Assembly: GCA_016293805.1 (NCBI GenBank)
Contig: JAEDDI010000006.1
Coordinates: 1 to 53,831, forward strand
DNA: 53,831 bases
Direction of reading: 5' to 3'
Source: Bacillota bacterium
GTDB lineage: Bacteria > Bacillota > Clostridia > Peptostreptococcales > Anaerovoracaceae
Shown: positions 1 through 8,520 of the stretch, piece after piece
How the letters are laid out: the number at the start of each line of letters is the position of its first letter
Position numbering within the stretch: the first letter of the stretch is position 1
The notes under the pieces: model-generated
Told to the model about the DNA's origin: nothing
What the model saw: the letters and a program-made list of their open reading frames with translations, nothing else
Databases searched by the model: none
Program-made: the position numbers and the translations under genes

Positions 1-365
1 CTAAAAGGATTGATAAGGAACATGGCAGTATCAAACACAGCATAGGCAGCAAGTAATTTCATTGAGATTTTTGTCAGGTTATTTTGAACGATGCCTGCAT
101 ATATCGCAAGAGCGCGCATCAGAAAGATAAATGTCCAGTCTATGCCAATGAAATACAGGCTTGCAAAACACGAGGCTATGAAATAGTCCTCAGCTAAAAT
201 GCTGCCAAGATAAGTAAGGTCAACCGCGGCAGCAAAAACAGACACTGCAGCAATATAGCGTCCCATCTTATCCTTATGTCTTACTGCAGCGGCAAATATA
301 CACATATCCGTTCCGGCAAGCAGCAGCGACACAAAAATATAATAGTCTTCCAGAAATCTTTCCAT
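1..365 (-). CDS. Sensory membrane protein, N-terminal fragment (cut by window edge)
   Basis: The reverse strand reads from an ATG at 365 through the window edge without a stop, giving 121 codons. A GAGG ribosome site lies about nine bases upstream of the ATG. The residues form at least three or four hydrophobic segments (around residues 9-28, 36-52, 61-75 and 102-118), with short polar links such as VRHKDKMGR. The pattern, including FIGIDWTFIFLMRALAIYAG, resembles the N-terminal multi-helix sensory region found on clostridial histidine kinases and diguanylate cyclases. That family assignment is from memory of the motif. The output domain would lie outside the window, so the function is unknown. 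It is divergent from cvpA. Confidence 0.55.
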   Translation of the reverse strand, partial: MERFLEDYYIFVSLLLAGTDMCIFAAAVRHKDKMGRYIAAVSVFAAAVDLTYLGSILAEDYFIASCFASLYFIGIDWTFIFLMRALAIYAGIVQNNLTKISMKLLAAYAVFDTAMFLINPF

Positions 366-446
366 AATATCCTCGTAATGTTCTTCAATATGGTATACTT
401 TATACTATACTAGATTATTGTCTTTTTCAATCAAAAGAGGTATTTA
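366..446. promoter_or_regulatory. Divergent promoter region between sensory gene and cvpA
   Basis: This AT-rich spacer separates two divergent genes. On the minus strand a TTGAAA hexamer lies 17 bases ahead of TAGTAT, a plausible sigma-A promoter for the sensory gene. On the plus strand TATACT occurs before cvpA with only a weak -35. An AAGAGG ribosome site precedes the cvpA ATG at 447. Confidence 0.4.
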
Positions 447-1088
447 ATGGTTATCGATGTTTCAATAGCAGCACTCATCCTGATTTCTATGATATCCGGA
501 TACAGACGGGGGTTTCTCGGAACATTCCTGCGCACCTTCGGATGGCTTATATCCGCAGTCGGCGCATGGTTTGCAATGCCGTATATTTCAGACTTTCTTC
601 TTGAGCACACCGGGATCTATGATACTGTCAGAGAAAGGACTGCAGCCATCCTGTCTCCTGATACTGAGAGCTTTTTCATGAATGTTTTCAGAAGCGGAAC
701 GGATTCTCTCATAAATGAGGCCGCAGATTTTATTGCTCAGATTTCTTTCTCGGTTCTTGTCTTCGCAGCAGCATTTATTCTGATAAAAATCATACTTTCC
801 TTTTTATCTCATTCTTTTGATGAAGACAGCATCGGCTTCATTAATGCAACAGCGGGAATGTTTATCGGATTCCTCAGAGGTGTTCTTGTTTCACTTGTTG
901 TAACCGTACTTCTCTTCCCTGCATTATCACTTCTTAATGAAGACAGGGCAGAGATTCTTTCAGAGCAGATTGAAAATTCGAAGTCTGTTTCCGTTATTTG
1001 TGAACTGATTCCAATGGATGAGATTTTCATAATAAAGGCTCCTGCAGATAAAGAGCCCGGACCTGTTGCGCAAATTGACCATGAATAA
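447..1088 (+). CDS. CvpA family membrane protein
   Basis: The 213-residue product starts with the typical CvpA pattern: a first hydrophobic helix followed by SGYRRGFLGTFLR, a glycine/arginine-rich turn characteristic of the family. Three further hydrophobic segments follow, near residues 35-50, 98-115 and 130-160. CvpA-type proteins are inner-membrane proteins linked to colicin V production in E. coli and to envelope maintenance elsewhere; the molecular role is not settled. An AGAGG ribosome site lies seven bases before the ATG. It is followed after 45 bases by birA on the same strand, so the two may be co-transcribed. Confidence 0.8.
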   Translation: MVIDVSIAALILISMISGYRRGFLGTFLRTFGWLISAVGAWFAMPYISDFLLEHTGIYDTVRERTAAILSPDTESFFMNVFRSGTDSLINEAADFIAQISFSVLVFAAAFILIKIILSFLSHSFDEDSIGFINATAGMFIGFLRGVLVSLVVTVLLFPALSLLNEDRAEILSEQIENSKSVSVICELIPMDEIFIIKAPADKEPGPVAQIDHE

Positions 1089-1133
1089 AAAAAAGAGTAA
1101 AATACCCTGTAATGAATATAATGGAGGAACATA

Positions 1134-2090
1134 ATGGCGGTTAAACATGAACTTCTTAAACTTCTTGAAAAGTCCAAGGGAGTATATCTTTCAGGGGAAA
1201 GAATAGCCGAGTCTCTAGGCGTTTCAAGGGCTGCGGTATGGAAAGCGATAAATGCTCTGAAAACTGAAGGATATGCTATAAATGCTGTAACAAACAAGGG
1301 ATATATGCTTTCTGCAGAAAGCAATATGCTCTCCGAAGAAGGTATCAGGCTGCATCTTAAGAGAGACATTCCGCTGACTGTATATCACGAAACCGATTCC
1401 ACCAACAGAAGATGCATTTCTCTTGCACTTGAAGGTGCCGGTAACGGCACAGCTGTCGTCGCAAACAGACAGACCGCGGGCAGAGGACGCAGAGGCAGAA
1501 GTTTTTATTCGCCTTCCGGCACGGGAATATATCTTTCCGTACTGATTCATCCTCAGTTTGATATATCCAAATCAGTTCTGGTCACAGTTGCCGCATCTGT
1601 TGCTGTGGCAAGAGCAATTGAACGTGTATGCGGCATCAGCCCTCAGATAAAATGGGTTAATGACATATACATCAACGGCAGAAAAGTCTGCGGAATTCTT
1701 ACCGAAGCAGTTACAGACTTTGAATCCGGCCGTATTTCATCGGTTGTTGCAGGAATAGGGATTAACTGCTCAACTACCGATTTCCCGGAAGAAATAAGAG
1801 ATACTGCCGGCTGCATTCCCGGATTCTTTTCAAGGAATGAGCTGACTGCTGCAGTAATAGATGAGTTTCTGGATATAACAGAGGACATCGAAAGCAGAGA
1901 CTTTATCGGATACTACAGAGAACATTCAATGATTATCGGAAACGAAATAAACATATTTGCATCAGGAAAAGATCCGGTGCCTGCATTGGCAACCGGAATA
2001 GATGATAACGGCGGTCTTGAAATCCGCTACAGTGACGGAACCTGTGCAACACTTACTACAGGTGAAGTCTCAATTCGCATAAGGGAGTAA
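1134..2090 (+). CDS. birA: Bifunctional biotin-protein ligase / biotin operon repressor
   Basis: This 318-residue protein attaches biotin to carboxylase carrier domains through biotinyl-AMP. Residues 1-60 form a winged helix (LGVSRAAVWKAINAL), which marks the class II form that also represses biotin genes. The catalytic domain carries the biotin/ATP loop QTAGRGRRGR near residue 120 and the KWVNDIYINGRKVCGILTE block near residues 180-200 containing the active-site lysine. A small SH3-like C-terminal domain follows (about 270-318). Length is normal for BirA. GGAGG sits six bases before the ATG. It ends four bases before the FHA-SEDS gene, so these are probably one operon. No biotin synthesis genes or BirA operator are visible in the window. 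Confidence 0.93.
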   Translation: MAVKHELLKLLEKSKGVYLSGERIAESLGVSRAAVWKAINALKTEGYAINAVTNKGYMLSAESNMLSEEGIRLHLKRDIPLTVYHETDSTNRRCISLALEGAGNGTAVVANRQTAGRGRRGRSFYSPSGTGIYLSVLIHPQFDISKSVLVTVAASVAVARAIERVCGISPQIKWVNDIYINGRKVCGILTEAVTDFESGRISSVVAGIGINCSTTDFPEEIRDTAGCIPGFFSRNELTAAVIDEFLDITEDIESRDFIGYYREHSMIIGNEINIFASGKDPVPALATGIDDNGGLEIRYSDGTCATLTTGEVSIRIRE

Positions 2091-2093
2091 AGA

Positions 2094-3917
2094 ATGGATT
2101 TTTTAAATATTTCAACTGAAAAATCAAGTGCATTTGTCACAGCGGTTTCAGCCTTTTTCGACAAGTTTCCCAAACTTGCGGATCTCCTGACTACAGTGGA
2201 CAGATGGATATTCGTTCTGCTTGCACTCTATCTGCTTGTACGGGCTATATATTCTCTTCTCAAATCCGGAAATCCGTCTGAAATCTGGGCATATGTACGT
2301 GATCAGGAGGGCAGCACCACACCTATTTCACACTGGGAAAACGTCATCGGAAGGCACAAGAGCTGCGATATAATAGTCGATGACAGAAGCGTATCAAGAA
2401 ATCACAGTCTCCTCATGAGAAAAACAGACGGCAGTTTCTCATACATGGATCTTAATTCAAAAAACGGTTCATACATCAATGGTGAGAAAATCCGCAGAGG
2501 AGCAGTCAGAATCAGTCCGGGCGATGTCATTTCGATAGGTTCATCCCAGCTTACTCTGATGCCTGTAAGCCTTGAAGAACAGAGAAACAACACCAGCTAC
2601 AGACTTGAAAAGGCAAAACCGTTGTCTTCTTTCAGATCATTTGCTGCTCTGACTGTTTTTCAGGTTATGACAGCGTTTCAGCTGATACTTTCTCTTCGGG
2701 AAGACTGCCCTATAGCACTTCCTATGTGCATGCTCGGACTTTGCGCTGTTATGTGGATTTACTATATAGCTCTGCGGATGATGAAGAGAATAGCATTTGA
2801 GATGGAGACAATTGCGTTTTTCCTTTCAACGCTCAGCCTTGCTGTCACAGCGTCGGCTGCTCCTCAGCAGGTGCTTAAACAGCTCATTGCAATTATTCTG
2901 GGCATTGTACTGTTTTTTGCCCTCTGCTGGTTTCTTAGAGATCTCAACAGAGCCAAGGGAATACGCATTTTCATTGTTGCAGTTGCAGTAGTGCTTCTTG
3001 CAGTCAATGTTCTTTTCGGAGAATCACAGTATGGTGCTCAGAACTGGATTTCAATCGGAGGGATTTCCATCCAGCCTTCGGAATTTGTAAAGATAGCCTT
3101 TATATACGCAGGAGCTGCAACGCTGGATGAACTTTACACAAAGAAGAACCTAACAATGTTCATAGCATTATCGGTTGTATGTCTTGGTTCACTTGCATAT
3201 ATGAGTGACTTCGGCACAGCTGCAATCTTCTTTCTGACTTTCATTGTAATATCATTTCTCAGATCAGGAGATTTTTCAAAACTCATTCTGATTGTTGCAG
3301 CTGCTGTATCCGGAATTCTGCTTCTTCTCAGATTCAAGCCGTATATAGCAGACAGATTCTCGGCATGGCGGCATGTATGGGAAGTTGCTGACGCAGCAGG
3401 TTATCAGCAGACCAGAACAATGACAGCGTCAGCATCAGGCGGTCTTGTGGGAATGGGTGCAGGAAACGGCTGGCTCAACCAGGTATTCGCATCAGATACC
3501 GACCTTGTATTCGGTGTTCTGTCAGAGGAATGGGGTCTTATCATATCTGTCCTTGCAGTACTTGCAATAGTAACGCTTTCACTGTTTGCGGTGAAATCCA
3601 TAATGGCGGGGCGTTCGACATTCTATACTATAGCAGCATGCTCTGCCACTACGATACTTCTTGCACAGACAATACTGAATGTCTTCGGTTCTGTAGACCT
3701 TCTTCCCCTTACCGGAGTCACCTTCCCGTTTGTATCAAACGGAGGCTCAGCAATGCTGTCATCATGGGGTCTTCTTGCTTTTCTCAAGGCTGCCGATACG
3801 CGTCAGAATGCAAGCTTCGCAGTCAGAAACGCCAGGGGAAAGGAGTTCATTCCGGAAAAGGACATACAGCCTGAACCTGAAACAGTTGAAGTAACAGACT
3901 GGAATGATCTGTATTAA
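2094..3917 (+). CDS. FHA domain fused to SEDS-family (FtsW/RodA/SpoVE) peptidoglycan polymerase
   Basis: The 607-residue protein has an unusual domain order. One membrane helix at about residues 38-57 is followed by a cytoplasmic FHA domain at about 80-165, with GRHKSCDIIVDD, SVSRNHSLLM and NSKNGSYINGEKI, the phosphothreonine-binding signature. The rest is a ten-helix SEDS module with NWISIGGISIQPSEFVKIAF and PFVSNGGSAMLSSWGLL. SEDS proteins polymerise glycan strands from lipid II and work with a class B PBP. Here the PBP is the next gene, 17 bases downstream. The FHA domain implies control by a Ser/Thr kinase such as PrkC/PknB, but no such kinase lies in this window. Family assignment is firm; the choice between elongation, division and sporulation roles is open. 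Confidence 0.9.
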   Translation: MDFLNISTEKSSAFVTAVSAFFDKFPKLADLLTTVDRWIFVLLALYLLVRAIYSLLKSGNPSEIWAYVRDQEGSTTPISHWENVIGRHKSCDIIVDDRSVSRNHSLLMRKTDGSFSYMDLNSKNGSYINGEKIRRGAVRISPGDVISIGSSQLTLMPVSLEEQRNNTSYRLEKAKPLSSFRSFAALTVFQVMTAFQLILSLREDCPIALPMCMLGLCAVMWIYYIALRMMKRIAFEMETIAFFLSTLSLAVTASAAPQQVLKQLIAIILGIVLFFALCWFLRDLNRAKGIRIFIVAVAVVLLAVNVLFGESQYGAQNWISIGGISIQPSEFVKIAFIYAGAATLDELYTKKNLTMFIALSVVCLGSLAYMSDFGTAAIFFLTFIVISFLRSGDFSKLILIVAAAVSGILLLLRFKPYIADRFSAWRHVWEVADAAGYQQTRTMTASASGGLVGMGAGNGWLNQVFASDTDLVFGVLSEEWGLIISVLAVLAIVTLSLFAVKSIMAGRSTFYTIAACSATTILLAQTILNVFGSVDLLPLTGVTFPFVSNGGSAMLSSWGLLAFLKAADTRQNASFAVRNARGKEFIPEKDIQPEPETVEVTDWNDLY

Positions 3918-3934
3918 AAGGGGTGAATTAAATT

Positions 3935-5284
3935 ATGAAGAAACTAGAACGAAGAGCGATACTCTGCCTTTTCATCGCAGCAGCACTTGTTGCCGGTCTT
4001 GGAATATATATCGCAGAATTTATCAGGGACGGCGATTCATGGGTTACATATGCTGCCAACCAGCATATATACAAGGACGGAAATCTTAAGACAGGCACCA
4101 TATACGACAGAAACGGTGTGCTTCTCGCGGACAATACTTCAGACGGTATCATATACAATGATGACTATTCAGTAAGAACCGCAACAGTCCATACTGTAGG
4201 CGACAGGAACAGAAGTATTGCAAACTCTGCAGAAAGCGCTTTTCAGGATAAACTTGTAGGATACAACATCATCACGGGAGTATATTCATCAGGAGACCGC
4301 AGACTCAATCTGACTGTAGATGCTGATTTGTGTGTAACTGCAAACAGTGCACTGGCAGGAAGATCCGGCACTGTCGGAGTATATAACTATGAGACAGGAG
4401 ATATCATCTGCCTTGTAAGTTCACCGAACTTCGACCCGCTCAATCCGCCGGCAGTTTCTTCCGATGATACATCCGGCCTGTATATCAACAGATTCTTATC
4501 AAGTGCAATAGTACCCGGTTCTATATTCAAGCTGGTAACTACAGCCGCAGTAATAGATAATCTTAGCGGCATCGATGATTTCACATACACATGTACGGGA
4601 GTGTCCTACTATGGAAACGACAGGATTACATGTCCTTCTGCACACGGGACTATGGACTTTTACGGAGCCCTTGCCAATTCCTGCAACTGTGCTTATGCAC
4701 AGCTTTCTCAGGATGTGGGAGCGCATACTCTTGAAGAATATGTGGATAAATTAGAACTGAATAAAGGTGCCGATGTGAATGGAATAACTACTGCCTCAGG
4801 TTCTTTTGAGTTCCCTGATGAGGCGACAGTTAATCTTTCATGGGCAGGAATAGGCCAGTACAAGGATCTGATTAATCCGTGCTCATATCTGAGATTTGTA
4901 GGAGCTATTGCAGGAGGAGGAAAAACTGCCGAACCCCGGCTGATTTCTTCAGTTAAAGGGCCTCTCGGGTTTGAGCACAAATACAAAAGCAAAACTACCG
5001 ATCAGCTTCTTTCAGAAGAAACCGCATCGCAGATTAAAGATATGATGAAGAATAATGTTGAGGCAACATACGGTGAATCAAACTTCCCCGGACTGGATAT
5101 ATACGCAAAATCAGGAACTGCAGAAGTCGGAGGCGGAAAAACACCCAACTCTTGGTTCACAGGATTTATAGACGATCCGGATCATCCTTATGCATTCATT
5201 GTTCTTGTTGAAAACGGAGGCAGCGGCAGCCAGGTAGCCGGAGCAGTTGCAAATGCAGTACTTCAGGCTGCTGTGAAAAAATAA
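3935..5284 (+). CDS. Class B penicillin-binding protein (transpeptidase)
   Basis: This 449-residue protein cross-links peptidoglycan. An N-terminal anchor helix (about 8-28) is followed by the short PBP-dimer stretch with GTIYDRNGVLLADN at 54-67. The transpeptidase domain has all three active-site motifs: SIFK at 196-199 with the nucleophilic serine, SCN at 249-251, and KSGT at 392-395. There are no PASTA repeats, and the protein is short for a class B enzyme, resembling PbpA partners of RodA-type proteins. It follows the FHA-SEDS gene by 17 bases with an AAGGGG ribosome site, so the pair is likely a polymerase/transpeptidase complex. No terminator is obvious before the CDF promoter. Confidence 0.92.
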   Translation: MKKLERRAILCLFIAAALVAGLGIYIAEFIRDGDSWVTYAANQHIYKDGNLKTGTIYDRNGVLLADNTSDGIIYNDDYSVRTATVHTVGDRNRSIANSAESAFQDKLVGYNIITGVYSSGDRRLNLTVDADLCVTANSALAGRSGTVGVYNYETGDIICLVSSPNFDPLNPPAVSSDDTSGLYINRFLSSAIVPGSIFKLVTTAAVIDNLSGIDDFTYTCTGVSYYGNDRITCPSAHGTMDFYGALANSCNCAYAQLSQDVGAHTLEEYVDKLELNKGADVNGITTASGSFEFPDEATVNLSWAGIGQYKDLINPCSYLRFVGAIAGGGKTAEPRLISSVKGPLGFEHKYKSKTTDQLLSEETASQIKDMMKNNVEATYGESNFPGLDIYAKSGTAEVGGGKTPNSWFTGFIDDPDHPYAFIVLVENGGSGSQVAGAVANAVLQAAVKK

Positions 5285-5293
5285 CGAAAACAC

Positions 5294-5323
5294 TTGACTA
5301 GCATATGCTAACTGTATTAGTAT
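5294..5323 (+). promoter_or_regulatory. CDF exporter promoter with an embedded palindromic operator
   Basis: TTGACT at 5294-5299 and TAGTAT at 5318-5323 are separated by 18 bases and form a sigma-A type promoter. The spacer holds the palindrome TAGCATATGCTA (5299-5310), extended rightward to TGCTAACTG (5306-5314). A repressor bound here would block RNA polymerase. The same TGCTAACTG half-site occurs as a perfect palindrome at 42547-42566. The identity of the regulator is unknown; a DtxR-type metal repressor is a guess based on palindromes I recall from iron genes of Clostridia. Confidence 0.5.
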
Positions 5324-5329
5324 TTAAAA

Positions 5330-5395
5330 ATACGATCAGGAAATCACAGATTTCCGGGTTACGATAGTAACAGCAGAGACTCTGCGGGACAGTAT
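5330..5395 (+). ncRNA. NiCo (czcD-type) riboswitch aptamer
   Basis: The leader of the CDF exporter can be folded into the four-way junction of the Ni/Co riboswitch. Visible elements are ATCAGG after a short P1, a P2 hairpin (GGAAATC/GATTTCC, 5339-5354), the conserved CCGGG, P3 GTTAC-GATA-GTAAC, then P4 GCAGAG-A-CTCTGC followed by GGGACAG. The CCGGG and GGGACAG blocks and their spacing match the known czcD RNA as I remember it. The 3' arm is shared with the terminator at 5384-5413, so ligand binding should prevent termination and switch the exporter on. P1 is short here (AUACG with C-GUAU, one bulge); an alternative P1 uses ACTGT at 5311-5315 if transcription starts further upstream. Confidence 0.75.
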
Positions 5396-5413
5396 AGACT
5401 GCCCCGCTTTTTT
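5384..5413 (+). terminator. Intrinsic terminator, expression platform of the NiCo riboswitch
   Basis: GCGGGACAGT (5384-5393) pairs with ACTGCCCCGC (5398-5407) around an ATAG loop with one A-C mismatch and is followed by six T. Its 5' arm contains GGGACAG, which the aptamer also needs, giving mutually exclusive folds. Confidence 0.85.
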
Positions 5414-5437
5414 ATTTCGATTGGGGGGGAAAGATAA

Positions 5438-6322
5438 ATGAGTAATAACAGAAGGATAATACTAGAAGCAACACTTGTAGGCGTAATCGGCAACATTGCA
5501 CTTTCTGCATTCAAGCTGACAGCAGGTATAGCAGGACATTCTGCTGCTATGGTATCTGACGCGATACATTCACTTTCGGATGTTCTTGCTACAGCAATTG
5601 CATTCACAGGAGTAAAGCTTGCCGAAACTGAACCGGATGAAGACCATCCGTACGGTCACGAAAGATTCGAACAGGTTGCTTCACTTATTCTCTCCGGCAT
5701 ACTGCTTGCAACGGGCATAGGAATAGGCTACAGCGGCATCATTCATATTTCGGATTCATCAAGCAGCATACCGGGTACAATTGCACTCGCTGCCGCTATC
5801 GTTTCAATAGCAGTCAAAGAAGCTATGTTCTGGTACACCCGGTACTGTGCAAAGAAGATTAATTCATCGGCCTTTATGGCTGATGCATGGCACCATCGTT
5901 CAGATGCCATGTCTTCAGTAGGTGCGCTTTTCGGTATTCTGGCTGCAAGACTCGGTTATCCGGTATTTGACAGCATTGCATCAGTTGTAATCTGTCTTTT
6001 CATCATCAAAGTCTCAGTTGATATTTTCAGAGAAGCACTTTCTAAAATGACCGATAAATCATGCTCTCGTGAATTCGAAGATGAATTAAAAGAGTTTATA
6101 AGCACACATAATGGAGTGGAATCCATAGATTTGCTCAAAACCCGTAAATTCGGTGAAAAAGTCTATGTGGATCTTGAAATAGGGATTGACGGTGAAATGA
6201 AGCTCGTCAATGCACACAATATTTCTGCTCAGATTCACGCGGCAGTTGAAAACAGATTTCCTGAGATAAAACATATAATGATTCATATGAATCCCGTTAA
6301 CAAGCAGAACTCGCTTACGTAA
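5438..6322 (+). CDS. Cation diffusion facilitator (CDF) metal exporter
   Basis: The 294-residue product has six predicted membrane helices followed by a C-terminal cytoplasmic domain (from about residue 205). The metal-site helices carry the CDF signatures SDAIHSLSDVLAT (near 48-60) and ADAWHHRSDAMSSVG (near 147-161), which supply the D/H tetrads of the transport site; HPYGHERFE follows the second helix. CDF proteins exchange divalent metal for protons across the membrane. The upstream NiCo-type riboswitch suggests Co2+ or Ni2+ (or another transition metal) as substrate. A G-rich ribosome site (GGGGGGAAAG) precedes the ATG. The 3' end overlaps the convergent MATE gene by 8 bases. Confidence 0.92.
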   Translation: MSNNRRIILEATLVGVIGNIALSAFKLTAGIAGHSAAMVSDAIHSLSDVLATAIAFTGVKLAETEPDEDHPYGHERFEQVASLILSGILLATGIGIGYSGIIHISDSSSSIPGTIALAAAIVSIAVKEAMFWYTRYCAKKINSSAFMADAWHHRSDAMSSVGALFGILAARLGYPVFDSIASVVICLFIIKVSVDIFREALSKMTDKSCSREFEDELKEFISTHNGVESIDLLKTRKFGEKVYVDLEIGIDGEMKLVNAHNISAQIHAAVENRFPEIKHIMIHMNPVNKQNSLT

Positions 6323-7688
6323 GTTTTTCTGTCTGTCCCATATCTTTGAGTATTTTCCTGAATTTGACCGCAAACAGAACTGCAGTAAATGATACAGCAA
6401 TCACATCGGCTGCCGGTTCTGACATATATACAGCCATCGTCCTGTCTGCCATCACATGCGGCAATATGTAAATCAGAGGGATTAAAAGAACAAATTTCCT
6501 CACCACGGCAACTATTATGGAAGAAACAGCCTTTCCAAGAGCGGTCAGTGTAAGCTGACATGCTGTCTGTACCCCCATTAGAGCAAGTCCGGCAAAATAT
6601 ATTCTCATCATTGGAGATGCGAATTCAATCAGTTCTCTGTCCGTTGTAAACACCGCAACAAAAGCTTTGGGGACCAGCATAATTGCAAGGTGCAAAAGCA
6701 CCGCATATATTATGCTTACAGTAATCAGCAGTCTGAAAGCTTTCTTTACACGCCCTCTGTTGCCTGCTCCATAGTTATAGCTTATAACCGGCTGTGCTCC
6801 CTGCCCTATTCCCTGAAGTGGAAGCATGGCAAACATCATAACACTGGTCATGATTGTCATAGTTCCTACCGCAGTATCACCACCGTAATTCAGAAGTGAC
6901 GAGTTGAAACATATGGATATAACGCCTTCACTCGCCTGCATAATGAATACTGCTGTCCCAAGCGCAATGCACGGCAGTATTACTTTCGGAGAAAGACGCA
7001 TATTACTGCGCCTCAGCCTGAGAACTGTCCTTTTGCCTGTGATAAATGCCATAACCCATATACATGAAGCAAACTGTGAGATTACTGTTGCCAGCGCAGC
7101 ACCTTTTACTCCCATTCCCATTATGAAAATAAACAGGGGATCAAGGGCAATATTCAGCACCGCCCCTATTACAACAGAGCACATTGACACTTTTGTGAAT
7201 CCCTGACAGGATATAAAGGCGCTCATTCCCAGAGTGAGCTGAACAAAAACAGTCCCTGCAGCATATATGTTCATATATGCTGTCGCATATTCAACAGTCC
7301 TCTCACTTGCACCAAAAGCAAGCAGCATCTCCTCATTCCAAAGAAGAAGCACAAATGTAAAAACAGCAGACACAAGAATCTGCAGGGTAAAACAGCCGCC
7401 GAGTATTTTTTCAGCATATTCATTTTCATTTCTGCCCATATATATTGATGCACGGGGAGCTCCTCCAGAGCTTACCAGTGCCGCAAGTGCCGATACCAGC
7501 AGTATCAGCGGCATGCATACCCCCACTCCGGTAAGTGCGAGACTTCCTTCTCCCGGAATATGGCCGATAAACACCCTATCCACCAGGTTGTACATCATGT
7601 TAATAACCTGAGCTATAACTGTCGGTACCGACAGTTTAAACAGGAGCCTTCCCACAGGCTCCGTTCCAAGAAGAATCTTCTGTTCCAA
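6315..7688 (-). CDS. MATE family multidrug/sodium efflux transporter
   Basis: The 457-residue protein has about 12 hydrophobic helices in two similar halves. The start GTEPVGRLLFKLSVPTVIAQVINMMYNLVDRVFIG is the standard N-terminus of the DinF/NorM-like MATE group. MATE proteins export cationic drugs or metabolites using Na+ or H+ gradients; the substrate cannot be told from sequence. The start codon is TTG (complement of 7686-7688), seven bases after AAAGGA, which itself overlaps the end of the preceding serine hydrolase gene; translation is probably coupled. The gene overlaps the convergent CDF gene by 8 bases, leaving no room for a separate terminator. Confidence 0.92.
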   Translation of the reverse strand: MEQKILLGTEPVGRLLFKLSVPTVIAQVINMMYNLVDRVFIGHIPGEGSLALTGVGVCMPLILLVSALAALVSSGGAPRASIYMGRNENEYAEKILGGCFTLQILVSAVFTFVLLLWNEEMLLAFGASERTVEYATAYMNIYAAGTVFVQLTLGMSAFISCQGFTKVSMCSVVIGAVLNIALDPLFIFIMGMGVKGAALATVISQFASCIWVMAFITGKRTVLRLRRSNMRLSPKVILPCIALGTAVFIMQASEGVISICFNSSLLNYGGDTAVGTMTIMTSVMMFAMLPLQGIGQGAQPVISYNYGAGNRGRVKKAFRLLITVSIIYAVLLHLAIMLVPKAFVAVFTTDRELIEFASPMMRIYFAGLALMGVQTACQLTLTALGKAVSSIIVAVVRKFVLLIPLIYILPHVMADRTMAVYMSEPAADVIAVSFTAVLFAVKFRKILKDMGQTEKLT

Positions 7689-7692
7689 ATCT

Positions 7693-8520
7693 CTATCCTT
7701 TCAGTATATCAAATATTCCCTCTGCAATTCTTCTTACAGGAGCACCCGAATGATTTGACAGCACTATGATGCTGATTCCAAGTTCAGGGCAAATCCAGAA
7801 TGTACCTCTGTATCCGTATTCACCTGCATCATGTCCGTAAAGAAGATGGCCGTCTTTTTTCATAATAAAAAAACCAAGTCCCATCTGCTCCCCTGTACCG
7901 GGAATGCTGCATACTGGTTTTCTCATCATCCCGTATCTTTCATCATCCATGAATTTGCGTGCCAGTATTTCAAGATCGTATATGTTTGAAATAAGACCGG
8001 ATGAAGGAAGGTGCATCTTTTCGTATCTGTATCTTCTGTCTGTACATATTCGTCTTTCTCTGTCCTTGAAATGCCCGCATACAACATTCTGTTCTGAAAA
8101 AGAGCTTTCATTCATTCCGTATGCTTTCAGTCTGTCTTCTGCAAGCTCTCTGTATGATACTCCGGTCTCTTTCTCAAGGATTCCTCCAAGTCTGTCATAA
8201 CCTGCGTCATCATACGAGAACCGGAACTCCTCCGGCTTCCAGAGATACAGGCCTTCTTCAGAAATGCCTGTCGTATGTGAAAGCATATGCACAACATCAT
8301 CGGTGAATTCCAGATGGTCCAGCACAAGATCGGCTGTTATCAGTTTCGCTATTGATGCGCACGGAAAAAGCGAAAATTCCTGAAGCTGTATCTTTCCGGC
8401 ATAATCAGCATATCCGAACGCTTTCCTGTAATATGCATCACCTCTGGCTGCGCTTACGCACATGCCCGCAATATCAGCGTAGAAAAACTGTTCTCCGCAG
8501 AATCTGTCTAATCTCTCCAT
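7693..8520 (-). CDS. Serine hydrolase of the class C beta-lactamase / penicillin-recognising family
   Basis: This 275-residue protein has the fold markers of the beta-lactamase-related serine hydrolases: CASIAKLITA near residue 55 (SxxK, nucleophile and base) and SYDDAGYDRLGGILEKETG near residues 107-125, where the usual YxN motif reads YDD. The C-terminal stretch YGHDAGEYGYRGTFWICPE provides the HxG-like element. There is no signal peptide, so it is probably cytoplasmic or released with unknown substrate; an esterase, D-aminopeptidase or similar role is possible. Its ATG overlaps the last codons of the upstream CHAP gene by 13 bases, and it is followed four bases later by the MATE start, so all three form one operon. 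Confidence 0.8.
   Translation of the reverse strand: MERLDRFCGEQFFYADIAGMCVSAARGDAYYRKAFGYADYAGKIQLQEFSLFPCASIAKLITADLVLDHLEFTDDVVHMLSHTTGISEEGLYLWKPEEFRFSYDDAGYDRLGGILEKETGVSYRELAEDRLKAYGMNESSFSEQNVVCGHFKDRERRICTDRRYRYEKMHLPSSGLISNIYDLEILARKFMDDERYGMMRKPVCSIPGTGEQMGLGFFIMKKDGHLLYGHDAGEYGYRGTFWICPELGISIIVLSNHSGAPVRRIAEGIFDILKG

Noticed and set aside
809..1369. Minus-strand frame of 186 codons over cvpA and birA
   Set aside because: It is antisense to two convincing genes, lacks a ribosome site and shows no family pattern.
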